A stretch of 57,676 bases of DNA. Origin: Clostridia bacterium (GTDB lineage Bacteria > Bacillota > Clostridia > Peptostreptococcales > Acidaminobacteraceae). Both the position numbers and the translations under genes were made by a program. Below, one piece after another: positions 30,796 through 39,119 of the stretch. Numbering within the stretch: the stretch's first letter is position 1; the number at the start of each line of letters is the position of its first letter. A model generated the notes under the pieces. The model did no database searches, was not told the origin of the DNA, and saw only the letters and a program-made list of their open reading frames with translations. Location of the stretch: the NCBI GenBank assembly GCA_014859095.1, contig JACUUV010000014.1:1-57676 (forward strand). Direction: 5' to 3'.

Positions 30796-32205
30796 TTACT
30801 CAAACCTCAATTTGTCAGCACTTTCCGGAACTTCCATCGGATAATCGCCATCGAAACAAGCTGTGCAAAGTTCGCACTTTGGTAGCCCGATCCCTTTAAC
30901 CAAACCTTCTGCACTCAAGTAAGCAAGACTGTCTGCGCCAATTATTTCTCTTATTTGCTCAACTGTTTTGATTGCTCCAATGAGTTGTTGACGGTTGGGG
31001 GTGTCAATTCCAAAATAGCATGAATGTGCCACAGGAGGTGAGCATACTCTAATGTGGACTTCTTTTGCTCCTGCATCTTTGAGGGTCTTGACAAGTTTTG
31101 CACTTGTTGTTCCCCTGACGATGGAGTCGTCGATCAATATCAGTCTTTTGCCGTTTATATTGTCCTTCATGGCATTAAGTTTAAGTCTTACAGCAAGTTC
31201 TCTCGATTTTTGGTCGGGTTGGATAAAGGTTCTACCCATGTACTTGTTCTTGATCAGACCCACATCAAAAGGAATTCCTGATTCTTCCGCATAACCGATA
31301 GCAGCAGCCGTTCCCGAATCCGGAACCGCAATGACCATATCCGCATCAACAGGATTTTCTCTTGCCAGTATCTTACCCGCTTCTTTTCTCGTCACAAATA
31401 CATTTCTGCCGTCAATGATGCTATCTGGTCTTGCAAAATAGACATATTCGAAAGAGCATACAGCTTTTCTGCAGTTTTTCGCAAAACGCATGCTTTCAAT
31501 TCCATTTGAATCGATGATCACAACTTCACCAGGTTCAATGTCTCTGACAAATTCCGCACCGACGACATCGTGGGCACAAGTTTCAGACGCGAGCACATAA
31601 CCCCCGTCTATTTTAGCAAGAGACAATGGTCTGAGACCATTTCTGTCTCTCACACCAATCAGCATGTTGTCGATTATGATCACTAAAGCGAAAGATCCTT
31701 TGATTTCCTTTACGGATTCTATAACGGCCTCTTTCATTCCCATATGGTAATTACGTGCAATAAGATTCGCAATGACTTCCGTATCGATGGAAGTTTGAAA
31801 AATCGATCCTTCATCTTCCAATTTCTCTCTGATTTCGCCGGCATTCACCAGGTTTCCGTTGTGTGCAAGGGCAATACTGCCACCCTTGTACCTGACCACT
31901 AGGGGTTGGGCATTGGATACATAACTTTCTCCAGTGGTTGAATAACGCACGTGTCCGATGCCGATGTCCGCAGGAAGCCTGTCGAGAATCTCATTGCTGA
32001 AAACTTCCTGAACCAAACCCATTTCTTTGTAATACTGCATCTTGTTATCTTTAAGCACTGCAATTCCGGCACTCTCTTGCCCTCTATGCTGCAGGGCGAT
32101 CAATCCATAACAGACCATTTGTGATATGAGAGGGACACCAGGCGCGTGAATACCGATGACACCACATTCTTCGTGCAATTTATCCGAGCCGTGAAACACT
32201 TCCAT
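30796..32205 (-). CDS. purF: amidophosphoribosyltransferase, [4Fe-4S] type
   Basis: 469-aa first committed enzyme of purine synthesis (PRPP + glutamine to phosphoribosylamine). An ~13-residue propeptide precedes the expected catalytic Cys in EECGVIGI. Ntn glutaminase motifs IGHVRYSTTGES and HNGNLVN follow; the PRTase half has the PRPP loop RLILIDDSIVRGTTS. Cysteines placed as in the Bacillus iron-sulfur enzyme are present (VCSFEYVYF, RVCSPP and C-terminal KCELCTACFDG), so an oxygen-sensitive cluster is predicted. Two adjacent ATGs; the second (32205) has the better GGAGG spacing. Confidence 0.97.
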   Translation of the reverse strand: MEVFHGSDKLHEECGVIGIHAPGVPLISQMVCYGLIALQHRGQESAGIAVLKDNKMQYYKEMGLVQEVFSNEILDRLPADIGIGHVRYSTTGESYVSNAQPLVVRYKGGSIALAHNGNLVNAGEIREKLEDEGSIFQTSIDTEVIANLIARNYHMGMKEAVIESVKEIKGSFALVIIIDNMLIGVRDRNGLRPLSLAKIDGGYVLASETCAHDVVGAEFVRDIEPGEVVIIDSNGIESMRFAKNCRKAVCSFEYVYFARPDSIIDGRNVFVTRKEAGKILARENPVDADMVIAVPDSGTAAAIGYAEESGIPFDVGLIKNKYMGRTFIQPDQKSRELAVRLKLNAMKDNINGKRLILIDDSIVRGTTSAKLVKTLKDAGAKEVHIRVCSPPVAHSCYFGIDTPNRQQLIGAIKTVEQIREIIGADSLAYLSAEGLVKGIGLPKCELCTACFDGDYPMEVPESADKLRFE

Positions 32206-32223
32206 CATTAATCCTCCAGTCCG

Positions 32224-32928
32224 TTATTTTTGAACTCTACCAAGCACTTCCTGATAGACTGATTCCACATCACCAAGATCTCTTCTGAAACGGTCTTTGT
32301 CCATTTTTTTGTCCGTTTTGGCATCCCAAAGTCTGCATGTGTCAGGCGATATTTCATCTGCCAATATGACCTTTCCTTCGTATAATCCGAATTCCAACTT
32401 AAAATCTATAAGTTTCAAACCTCTTTCGAGGAAAAATTTTTGTAGCAATTGATTAACTTTAAGTGCATATTCCTTTATAGTCTCCACTTGGTCTTTGGTC
32501 GCATATCCCATTGCAGCGATATGGTAATCGTTGATCATCGGATCTCCAAGTGCGTCGTCTTTATAACAGAATTCAAGGACTGTTTCTTTCATAATCACGC
32601 CTTCCTCAAGTCCTAGACGTTTAGCCAGCGAACCTGCAGCCACATTTCTCACAATCACTTCAAGAGGCAATATTTCCACTGCTTTGACCACTTGCTCCCG
32701 ATCGCTGAGCAGTTCTTCGAAATGAGTCGGTATACCCTCAACTTCAAGCATTTGGAACAAAAGACCGCTCATTTTGTTGTTGACGATGCCTTTATCCAGA
32801 ATCTGGCCTTTCTTCTCTCCATTGAAAGCGGTCGCATCATCCTTATACTCGATCCAATAACGGTTTTCCACATCTGTCTTATAGACTCTTTTCGCTTTGC
32901 CTTCGTATAGCATTTCCAGTTTGTTCAT
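32224..32928 (-). CDS. purC: SAICAR synthetase
   Basis: 234-aa ligase joining CAIR and aspartate. Seen: [13 protein letters not shown] at the N-terminus, [17 protein letters not shown] in the middle and [16 protein letters not shown]-type segment ([16 protein letters not shown]). Full length. GGAGG precedes tandem ATGs (32931, 32928); the second is better spaced. It lies 9 nt after purE. purB, needed for the next step, is not in this window. Confidence 0.97.
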   Translation of the reverse strand: MNKLEMLYEGKAKRVYKTDVENRYWIEYKDDATAFNGEKKGQILDKGIVNNKMSGLLFQMLEVEGIPTHFEELLSDREQVVKAVEILPLEVIVRNVAAGSLAKRLGLEEGVIMKETVLEFCYKDDALGDPMINDYHIAAMGYATKDQVETIKEYALKVNQLLQKFFLERGLKLIDFKLEFGLYEGKVILADEISPDTCRLWDAKTDKKMDKDRFRRDLGDVESVYQEVLGRVQK

Positions 32929-32937
32929 CATGGCCTC

Positions 32938-33423
32938 CTAGTATTTGGATTGAATTGATCGATCTTTTTCAACAACTTGATCTGACATACTCTTCTTATA
33001 GTCGTGCATTTTTTTTCTCAACTCGGGATATTTGATGGACAGCATCTGAACCGCCAAAAGCGCCGCATTTTCAGCCCCGTTGATGGCAACAGTCGCAACA
33101 GGGATGCCACTTGGCATTTGAACGATTGAAAGCAATGAATCCAGTCCATCGAGTGTTGAAGACATGATCGGTAATCCTATTACCGGCAATACCGTTACTC
33201 CAGCGATGACGCCTGGCAAATGAGCGGCTTTTCCCGCAGCCCCTATGATCACATCAACGCCTCTCGCTTCCGCACCGATGGCGTATTCGATAGCCAGATG
33301 CGGTGTTCTGTGCGCCGAGAGCACACGTGCCTCGACTTCCACTCCGAACTCTTTCAAAGTATTGATGCATTTTTCAACAATCGGAAAATCCGAATCACTA
33401 CCCATTAAAATCGAAACTTTCAT
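32938..33423 (-). CDS. purE: 5-(carboxyamino)imidazole ribonucleotide mutase PurE
   Basis: 161-aa octameric mutase/carboxylase producing CAIR. Seen: VSILMGSDSDFPIVEKC with the nucleotide loop, LSAHRTPHLAIEYA and GAAGKAAHLPGVIAG. GGAGG then ATG 33423 (MKVSILMG) sets the start. First gene of the operon, with a consensus promoter ~60 nt upstream. No purK lies beside it; either purK is elsewhere or this PurE works directly with CO2, and sequence alone does not let me choose. Confidence 0.96.
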   Translation of the reverse strand: MKVSILMGSDSDFPIVEKCINTLKEFGVEVEARVLSAHRTPHLAIEYAIGAEARGVDVIIGAAGKAAHLPGVIAGVTVLPVIGLPIMSSTLDGLDSLLSIVQMPSGIPVATVAINGAENAALLAVQMLSIKYPELRKKMHDYKKSMSDQVVEKDRSIQSKY

Positions 33424-33482
33424 AAAACCTCCACAAATACGAATTATATTTGGCGCTTTCATTATTTTATTCGTCTATAACC

Positions 33483-33511
33483 ATAATAACGAAGATTTAA
33501 TACAGCGTCAA
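33483..33511 (-). promoter_or_regulatory. promoter of the purECFMNHD operon
   Basis: Minus strand TTGACG (33511-33506), 17-bp spacer, TATTAT (33488-33483). The leader to purE is ~55 nt and holds no recognisable purine riboswitch. Confidence 0.75.
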
Positions 33512-33513
33512 GG

Positions 33514-33526
33514 TCTTCCGAACATT
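33514..33526. promoter_or_regulatory. PurBox-like site overlapping the purE promoter
   Basis: Plus strand TCTTCCGAACATT contains CCGAACWWT, the core of the Bacillus PurR box, directly upstream of the -35. A weaker match (AATAACGAAGATT, 33486-33498) lies over the -10 but in the same orientation, whereas Bacillus boxes are usually inverted. Candidate only. Confidence 0.3.
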
Positions 33527-33565
33527 TTTTTATCATATTATATTAATATTCAGAAAAAATTAACA

Positions 33566-33597
33566 AATAAAAAAGCCGAAGTTCATATGAACTCGGC
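33566..33597 (-). terminator. terminator of the gal operon
   Basis: Stem GCCGAGTTC/GAACTTCGGC (9 bp with one bulge) and ATAT loop, followed on the minus strand by TTTTTTATTTG; just past the galM stop and upstream of the pur promoter. Confidence 0.85.
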
Positions 33598-33603
33598 GAT
33601 TGT

Positions 33604-34593
33604 CTAGAGTGTAAAAATATATTCAGTAAAATGGTCATAAACCTCATCAGGATGAAGCAAATGAACCTCATTCGGATAATGTTGCATTTCCAAACATACA
33701 CCTTCATGTTGTTTGTACCCGGCATTGTTGGTATAGACGACCACGCAGGGTTGATTGCTACCCACGGTCATTTTTCTTCCACTCAATGGATCTTCGAGTA
33801 TCACAGAGGGTTTTTCGAGATCCGACTTCTCTCTCAGGTCGAATGGATGATCCAGTCCGTTTGGGGGTTCTGCAAAAAGTTTGGATAACTTCTTTGGCAC
33901 TCTAAAATCAAACGGTGTCCCTATGACTGATTTCGATGCCGTCAATGGTATGCCATTTTTCTGTAAGGGTCTGTAAGACTCCGCATTGATGAACAACTCG
34001 TGGTCATCCAGCTTTATTCCACAATCTCCCGATAGATTGAAATAATTATGATGGGTCATGTTCAAATGACACAGCCTGTCGGTGGTCGCTTTAAAATCGA
34101 TGGTTACCCTATTGTCCTCGTAGAGCTTGAACCATACATGGATCTCCATGTTACCTGGAAAACCTCCAGTCATATGTTTATGAACATGAAAAAGGGAAAC
34201 ACCACAATAATTCATCTCCACACGTCTTTCCCGGATTTCCCAGAGCTGTTTGTGGAAGCCTGTATTTCCACCGTGCAAATTGGCTGTGGCGTTGTTGACC
34301 TCCAGTTCATAAGTGGCACCATCCAGATTCAAAACGGCATTTTCCAAACGTCCGGCACTTGGGCCGATAATAGTATTCAAATATAAGGGATTGGCAATCA
34401 CACTTATGAGGTCATCGTAATTCAGTAGAACGTTCCCTACATTCCCTTCTCGATCAGGGACATTGATGGCCATCATGGTGCAGCCATAATTCAGGATTTG
34501 AACCGACATATTGTCATTATCGAGTGTTATACAGTCGATTTCAAGATTTAAAAGTTCACTTAAAGGTTCATGTTTTGATATCTCAACGCGCAT
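33604..34593 (-). CDS. galM: aldose 1-epimerase (galactose mutarotase)
   Basis: 329-aa cytoplasmic mutarotase interconverting alpha- and beta-galactose, feeding GalK. Family landmarks: GCTMMAINVPDREGN, IGPSAGRLENA, LHGGNTGFHKQLWEI (His), LNMTHHNYFNLSGD (second His) and the C-terminal CLEMQHYPNEVH with the catalytic Glu region. Normal length. GGAGG before ATG 34593; last gene of galE-K-T-M, followed by a terminator. Confidence 0.95.
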   Translation of the reverse strand: MRVEISKHEPLSELLNLEIDCITLDNDNMSVQILNYGCTMMAINVPDREGNVGNVLLNYDDLISVIANPLYLNTIIGPSAGRLENAVLNLDGATYELEVNNATANLHGGNTGFHKQLWEIRERRVEMNYCGVSLFHVHKHMTGGFPGNMEIHVWFKLYEDNRVTIDFKATTDRLCHLNMTHHNYFNLSGDCGIKLDDHELFINAESYRPLQKNGIPLTASKSVIGTPFDFRVPKKLSKLFAEPPNGLDHPFDLREKSDLEKPSVILEDPLSGRKMTVGSNQPCVVVYTNNAGYKQHEGVCLEMQHYPNEVHLLHPDEVYDHFTEYIFTL

Positions 34594-34602
34594 TTCGACC
34601 TC

Positions 34603-36108
34603 CTATAATAGGCACCCTTCCTCCAAAAACTTGAGCACACCTTTGTAGTTTTCCTTAAACACACCTGAATCTATAAGTGCAAGTTCGAATTTTTTACCAA
34701 TCTCATCATCAAAAAATTCGGATAAAGCTTGTTCGTCGGAAATCAGATCTTTGATGGCTTCACCAAGAGATGCCACCCATTGATCGTGCTTGATCAGATC
34801 AGGGGAAAAGTCAAACATTCCAGCCTTGTACCCCCCGGATGCCACGAGCATATCCATCAATTGATTCGTCTCGGCAACCAGTCTTCCAGGCAACACCGCA
34901 AGTCCCATAACTTCTATAAGTCCGATATTTTCACGTTTGATATGATGGTGCTCTTCGTGCGGATGGAAAAGACCTGATGGATGCTCTAGTGTGTGCCTGT
35001 TGTTCCTAAGTGCCAAATAGAGTTCATAAGCACCATTTTTCATTCTCATGATTGGGGTCACCGTATTATGTCTTTGATCGGTATGCGATATCAGATCATA
35101 ATCCAAATCACTGTACTCAATCCAACTCGTGAGAATGTTGTCCGCAAGTTCAATCAAACTCTCGCGATCGCTACTTGAAAGCTTGACCACCGAAAGTGGC
35201 CATTCCAAAACGGATATGTCGACCATCGGATACCTGGATGTATTGTATTTGGAAACTTCTCTGGCGCGCATCATCGGCATTTCATAATTGCCCGCCTGAT
35301 AATGGTCATGAGTGAGAATGGATCCGCCAACTGTATGGAGATCCGCATTGGATCCGACGAAATAATGTGGCAACAAATCGACAAAATCACACAGTCTTAC
35401 AAATGTGTTTTTATCGATTTTCATATTTCTGTGATCTTTGCAAAGTACAATGGCGTGCTCATTGTAATAGACATAAGGCGAGTACTGGAAATACCAGTCC
35501 TCTCCCGCGAGATTCATTTTCACCAATCGATGGTTTTGTCTGGCGGGGTGTTTGATATTTCCGCCATATCCCGCGTTCTCCACACAAAGCAGACACTTTG
35601 GATAGACTGAAGGTTTGGCTTCTTTCATCATCGCAATTTCCTTCGGACTCTTCTCCGGTTTGGAAAGATTGATAGTGATATCCAGATCTCCAAATGTTCC
35701 AATAGAGGTCCAGCTCACATTGTTCTTCACCCGGTCCATCCTGATATAGGCACTCCTGTTGGATAGTTCATAAAAATAGGCCGTCGCCTTTTCCGGTGAC
35801 TCTTTATGCAGAGCCCAAAATCTTTGATTGATTTCTGAATTTCTCGGCATGAGCTTTGACATCAGTTCAGCCTGAAAAGACTCGATTTCGTATTCGAGTT
35901 TCAGAGTGTCCTTGCGATTGTCCACAAAAGCGCCGAGCAAATCATAAATATCATCGTCGGATGGTTCCGAAACCACGTCGTCCAAATCGCATTCAATCCG
36001 AAGAAAACGCCACAATTCATTTCGGACCACTACGACATCATCGATTGTCATCAGCTCGTTTTTTAGTCCATAATCCAATAATTTTTCAACCAAAATAAAA
36101 TCATTCAT
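34603..36108 (-). CDS. galT: UDP-glucose-hexose-1-phosphate uridylyltransferase, GalT type 2
   Basis: 501-aa enzyme exchanging UMP between UDP-glucose and galactose 1-phosphate. The ~500-residue length and motifs identify the Firmicutes-type GalT2: CLLCVENAGYGGNIKHPAR, YNEHAIVLCKDHRNMKI and the catalytic His block GSILTHDHYQAGNYEMP. The frame is open far upstream, but the likely start is ATG 36108 (MNDFILVEK), which overlaps the galK stop by 8 bases and has GGAGT 6 nt before it. Confidence 0.95.
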   Translation of the reverse strand: MNDFILVEKLLDYGLKNELMTIDDVVVVRNELWRFLRIECDLDDVVSEPSDDDIYDLLGAFVDNRKDTLKLEYEIESFQAELMSKLMPRNSEINQRFWALHKESPEKATAYFYELSNRSAYIRMDRVKNNVSWTSIGTFGDLDITINLSKPEKSPKEIAMMKEAKPSVYPKCLLCVENAGYGGNIKHPARQNHRLVKMNLAGEDWYFQYSPYVYYNEHAIVLCKDHRNMKIDKNTFVRLCDFVDLLPHYFVGSNADLHTVGGSILTHDHYQAGNYEMPMMRAREVSKYNTSRYPMVDISVLEWPLSVVKLSSSDRESLIELADNILTSWIEYSDLDYDLISHTDQRHNTVTPIMRMKNGAYELYLALRNNRHTLEHPSGLFHPHEEHHHIKRENIGLIEVMGLAVLPGRLVAETNQLMDMLVASGGYKAGMFDFSPDLIKHDQWVASLGEAIKDLISDEQALSEFFDDEIGKKFELALIDSGVFKENYKGVLKFLEEGCLL

Positions 36109-37273
36109 GCCATACTCCTGCCCCGCTTGAAATAACAGCTTTGTAAAAACTAGGAACAAGTCCCGTTTGATCAATATAAACTCTACGGATGTGATTTTCA
36201 TAATCTTCAACATGCGCCTTATGCACAAGTGCCACGACGCAACCTCCGAAACCGGCACCTGTCATCCTGGCTCCCAGTACGCCACTGAGCGGTCTACCCG
36301 CATCGACAATGATGTCGAGCTCATCGCAACTGACTTCAAAATGATATCTGAGTGAATCATGTGAACGGTACATCCATTCGCCAAAAGCCATCAGATCTCC
36401 TGATTTGAGTGCCTCACTAGCCTTTTGCGTACGATATTGTTCCATCACTGCATGATGTGTACGTTTGTATACTTCTTCCGATGGCATCAACTCCGTCATG
36501 GACAGCCATTCTTTCGGTGACAGTTCACAGATTCCGCTAAGCGGTCTAACTTCATTAAGTGCTTTAAGACCCAGATCACAGGCAATCCTTCTCGCATTAT
36601 ATGCTGAATCCACCAGTCCTCTTTTCTTGTTGGTATTGACGATCATCAAGAGATAATCACCAAGTTCAAGTGGCACATGTTCGTACTCCAGAGTATTGCA
36701 GTCGAGCAGAATGGCGTGATCCTTTACGCACATGGCAATGGAAAATTGATCCATGATTCCGCAATTCACTCCATTGAACTGATTTTCGGATCTTTGGCTT
36801 AACAGCGCTAAATCTTTTCTCGAAAGTCCAAGGGCGTAGTGGTCATTGATCATCGTCGCAGTCAACACCTCAATCGATGCTGATGAGGAGAGACCCGCAC
36901 CGTTTGGCAAATCGCCATAAAAAAGGATGTCAAAACCATGATCGAGCACATTGCCCATCCTCTGAATCTCGTTGAAGATTCCCATGGGATAGTTGCACCA
37001 ATCCATGGCGATGTCATATTCTATGTTTCCAAGGCTGAACTGATAAATACCTTGTACCTCAAAATTGAGGGAAATCATGTGCACTTCACAATCAAGTCTT
37101 GGTCTGATCAGCGCATAAGTTCCGAGGTTGATGGCACACGGCATCACCAGACCACCATTGTAGTCTATGTGTTCCCCGATCAAATTGACTCTACCAGGCG
37201 AGAAATACATAGCCAAATGTTCTATATTTTCATCGAAATACTCGACAAATTTACTTTTCAAATTATCCTTCAC
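36101..37273 (-). CDS. galK: galactokinase
   Basis: 390-aa GHMP kinase phosphorylating galactose at C1. Galactokinase signature PGRVNLIGEHIDYNGG, the ATP loop GAGLSSSASIEV and the third motif TGAGFGGCVVALVH are all present. The ribosome site GGAGG is 7 nt before GTG 37273 (VKDNLKSKFV); ATGs further upstream lie before that site, so a GTG start is chosen. 17 nt after galE, overlapping galT. Confidence 0.96.
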   Translation of the reverse strand: MKDNLKSKFVEYFDENIEHLAMYFSPGRVNLIGEHIDYNGGLVMPCAINLGTYALIRPRLDCEVHMISLNFEVQGIYQFSLGNIEYDIAMDWCNYPMGIFNEIQRMGNVLDHGFDILFYGDLPNGAGLSSSASIEVLTATMINDHYALGLSRKDLALLSQRSENQFNGVNCGIMDQFSIAMCVKDHAILLDCNTLEYEHVPLELGDYLLMIVNTNKKRGLVDSAYNARRIACDLGLKALNEVRPLSGICELSPKEWLSMTELMPSEEVYKRTHHAVMEQYRTQKASEALKSGDLMAFGEWMYRSHDSLRYHFEVSCDELDIIVDAGRPLSGVLGARMTGAGFGGCVVALVHKAHVEDYENHIRRVYIDQTGLVPSFYKAVISSGAGVWHE

Positions 37274-37290
37274 AACTCTTCCTCCATCCA

Positions 37291-38280
37291 TCAAGAATTC
37301 ACATAACCTTCGGGATGCCCCTTATGCCATCTCCACGCGTCTGTTATCACGCGCTCGACATTGCTGTAGCGTGGTGCCCATCCTAGAATTCTCTTCGCCT
37401 TTTCTGCCGACGCGACAAGCACAGATGGATCTCCGGCTCTACGAGGTCCAATTTCTACAGGAATGGGATGACCGGTTATTTTCCTGGAAATGTCTATAAT
37501 TTCCTTGACTGAAAATCCCTCTCCAGTTCCTAGATTGAATATGTCACTTTCATTGCCGGCTCTGAGGTATTCCAGGGCCAATATATGTGCGTCGATCAAA
37601 TCGACCACATGAATGTAATCTCTGATGCAAGTTCCATCTTTCGTCGGATAATCCTCTCCAAATACGGATATGGCTTTTCTTTTCCCGAGTGGCACCTCTA
37701 AAACCAAAGGAATCAGATGAGTCTCCACAGCATGGGCTTCACCGATCATCCCTGATGAATCCGCGCCAGCCACATTGAAATATCTGAGTGATACATATTT
37801 GATGCCATGAGCCAAATCCGACCATTTGAACATTTTTTCCATCATCAACTTGGACTCGCCATAAGGACTTTCAGGCTTTGTCTCACAGTTTTCCGTAATC
37901 GGAATTTCGCTTGGCTCACCATACACAGCAGCAGTAGATGAAAAAATAATCTTCTTCACACCGGATTCGTTCATGACTCTAAGCAGGACATTTGCTCCAG
38001 TCACATTATTATCGAAATATTTGATTGGAAGCTTTACCGATTCGCCCACCAATGAATTGGCACTGAAATGCATGACTGCATCGATGACATGCGCCTCAAA
38101 TACAGCTTTAAGTGCTTCGTAATTTCTAATGTCAACGTTATAAAATTTTATACCGGCTCCAATTGCCTCAATATGTCCGGTTTCCAGATTGTCGACGACA
38201 ACCACTTCCTCACCTCTGTCAAGCAGCATCTTCACAGCGTGACTTCCAATGTATCCTGCACCACCTAGAACAAGTACCAT
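37291..38280 (-). CDS. galE: UDP-glucose 4-epimerase
   Basis: 329-aa SDR enzyme interconverting UDP-galactose and UDP-glucose. NAD+ loop VLGGAGYIGSHAV, FSSTAAVYGEP (catalytic Ser region), YGESKLMMEK (YxxxK) and FNVAGADSSG are visible. AAGGAGA precedes ATG 38280 (MVLVLGG), preferred over an ORF extension upstream. First gene of the gal operon with a promoter ~50 nt upstream; UDP-glucose it makes also links to the sugar economy of the glycogen operon further along. Confidence 0.97.
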   Translation of the reverse strand: MVLVLGGAGYIGSHAVKMLLDRGEEVVVVDNLETGHIEAIGAGIKFYNVDIRNYEALKAVFEAHVIDAVMHFSANSLVGESVKLPIKYFDNNVTGANVLLRVMNESGVKKIIFSSTAAVYGEPSEIPITENCETKPESPYGESKLMMEKMFKWSDLAHGIKYVSLRYFNVAGADSSGMIGEAHAVETHLIPLVLEVPLGKRKAISVFGEDYPTKDGTCIRDYIHVVDLIDAHILALEYLRAGNESDIFNLGTGEGFSVKEIIDISRKITGHPIPVEIGPRRAGDPSVLVASAEKAKRILGWAPRYSNVERVITDAWRWHKGHPEGYVNS

Positions 38281-38317
38281 AGCGTCTCCTTCTTTTTCCA
38301 ATAGATTTGTTATTACA

Positions 38318-38345
38318 ATCATATCACATTGAAGAGCATCGTCAA
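38318..38345 (-). promoter_or_regulatory. promoter of galEKTM
   Basis: Minus strand TTGACG (38345-38340), 16-bp spacer, TATGAT (38323-38318). Confidence 0.7.
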
Positions 38346-38351
38346 TATTTT

Positions 38352-38365
38352 AGTAAATATTTACT
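38352..38365. promoter_or_regulatory. 14-bp palindrome just upstream of the gal -35
   Basis: AGTAAATATTTACT is a perfect palindrome ending 7 bp before the -35 of the gal promoter and overlapping the stop of the DUF4130-type gene. Spacing suits an operator for a LacI/GalR-like or similar dimeric regulator; no cognate regulator gene is adjacent. Confidence 0.4.
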
Positions 38366-39119
38366 TAGATTTTTCTTGCGGTTTTTCGACAAGAAACTTC
38401 CAGTATTTCTTAGGCATCATGTGCATTTGCTGCCTTGGATTGTTGCGTTGTTCAATTGCGATTCTTTTGAAATAAGTCTTCCACATGTCCTGATAGGCTT
38501 TCTCGGAACTTGATAGCTTCAAATCCTCCAGGCCATCAAGCGGACGGATATAGACTTCTTTTCCATCGTAAAAAGCAGCCATCTTTCTTTTGGTGTCGTG
38601 AATGACCCAGATCTGGTTTGAAAGCCGCTCCTTGAAGTGTCCGGTCAGAAGAGTCAAAATATTGGCTGTAGGTTCGAATGTCGCATATAAAATGCCGCTT
38701 TGCATCTCCACAAACCTCATGAGTCCGAGTAGCAAATGTGATTCCTTACAAACTCTATTGTAGATTTTATAAATCTTGTTGATATCTTGGTCGGCAAAAA
38801 AATCTAGTCCTTTCTCTCCCAAACGGTTCATCTTTTTTAGAAAACAGAAAAGATACGTCCCATATTGATCATCATCGGACAAATAAGCGTAGGCCGCTCG
38901 TCTGAATCCAATCTCACCGAATTCTTCCAGTAGCCATTTCGTGACTTTTTCAGCTTTAGAAGGATCAGTCTCCACTTCGGTCACGACAGTGAAACAATCC
39001 CTTTGATAAGTTGCCGCACTGACCAATCTGGCTTCGCCGGCTTTCACTCGGTCATGGAACATTTGGTAAATACCCGTTAATGCGCCTTCAAAACTTCCAT
39101 CGTACAGATAATCTTTCAT
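38361..39119 (-). CDS. TIGR03915-type (DUF4130) putative DNA repair protein
   Basis: 252 aa. The pattern is that of the TIGR03915 'probable DNA metabolism protein' family that always partners a radical SAM gene: N-terminal YLYDGSFEGALTGIYQMF, central LMRFVEMQSGILYATFEP and IWVIHDTKRKMAAFYDG, all features of DUF4130. Biochemical activity is unknown; DUF4130 also occurs fused to uracil-DNA glycosylases, supporting a repair role. ATG 39119 overlaps the radical SAM stop by 4 bases (ATGA), so the two are a coupled unit controlled by the SOS-type promoter upstream. Confidence 0.85.
   Translation of the reverse strand: MKDYLYDGSFEGALTGIYQMFHDRVKAGEARLVSAATYQRDCFTVVTEVETDPSKAEKVTKWLLEEFGEIGFRRAAYAYLSDDDQYGTYLFCFLKKMNRLGEKGLDFFADQDINKIYKIYNRVCKESHLLLGLMRFVEMQSGILYATFEPTANILTLLTGHFKERLSNQIWVIHDTKRKMAAFYDGKEVYIRPLDGLEDLKLSSSEKAYQDMWKTYFKRIAIEQRNNPRQQMHMMPKKYWKFLVEKPQEKSK

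Noticed and set aside
33424-33482. Purine riboswitch in the purE leader
   Set aside because: The leader to purE is too short and lacks the conserved aptamer core; only an ACGAAT/ATTCGT pair with a long loop is visible.
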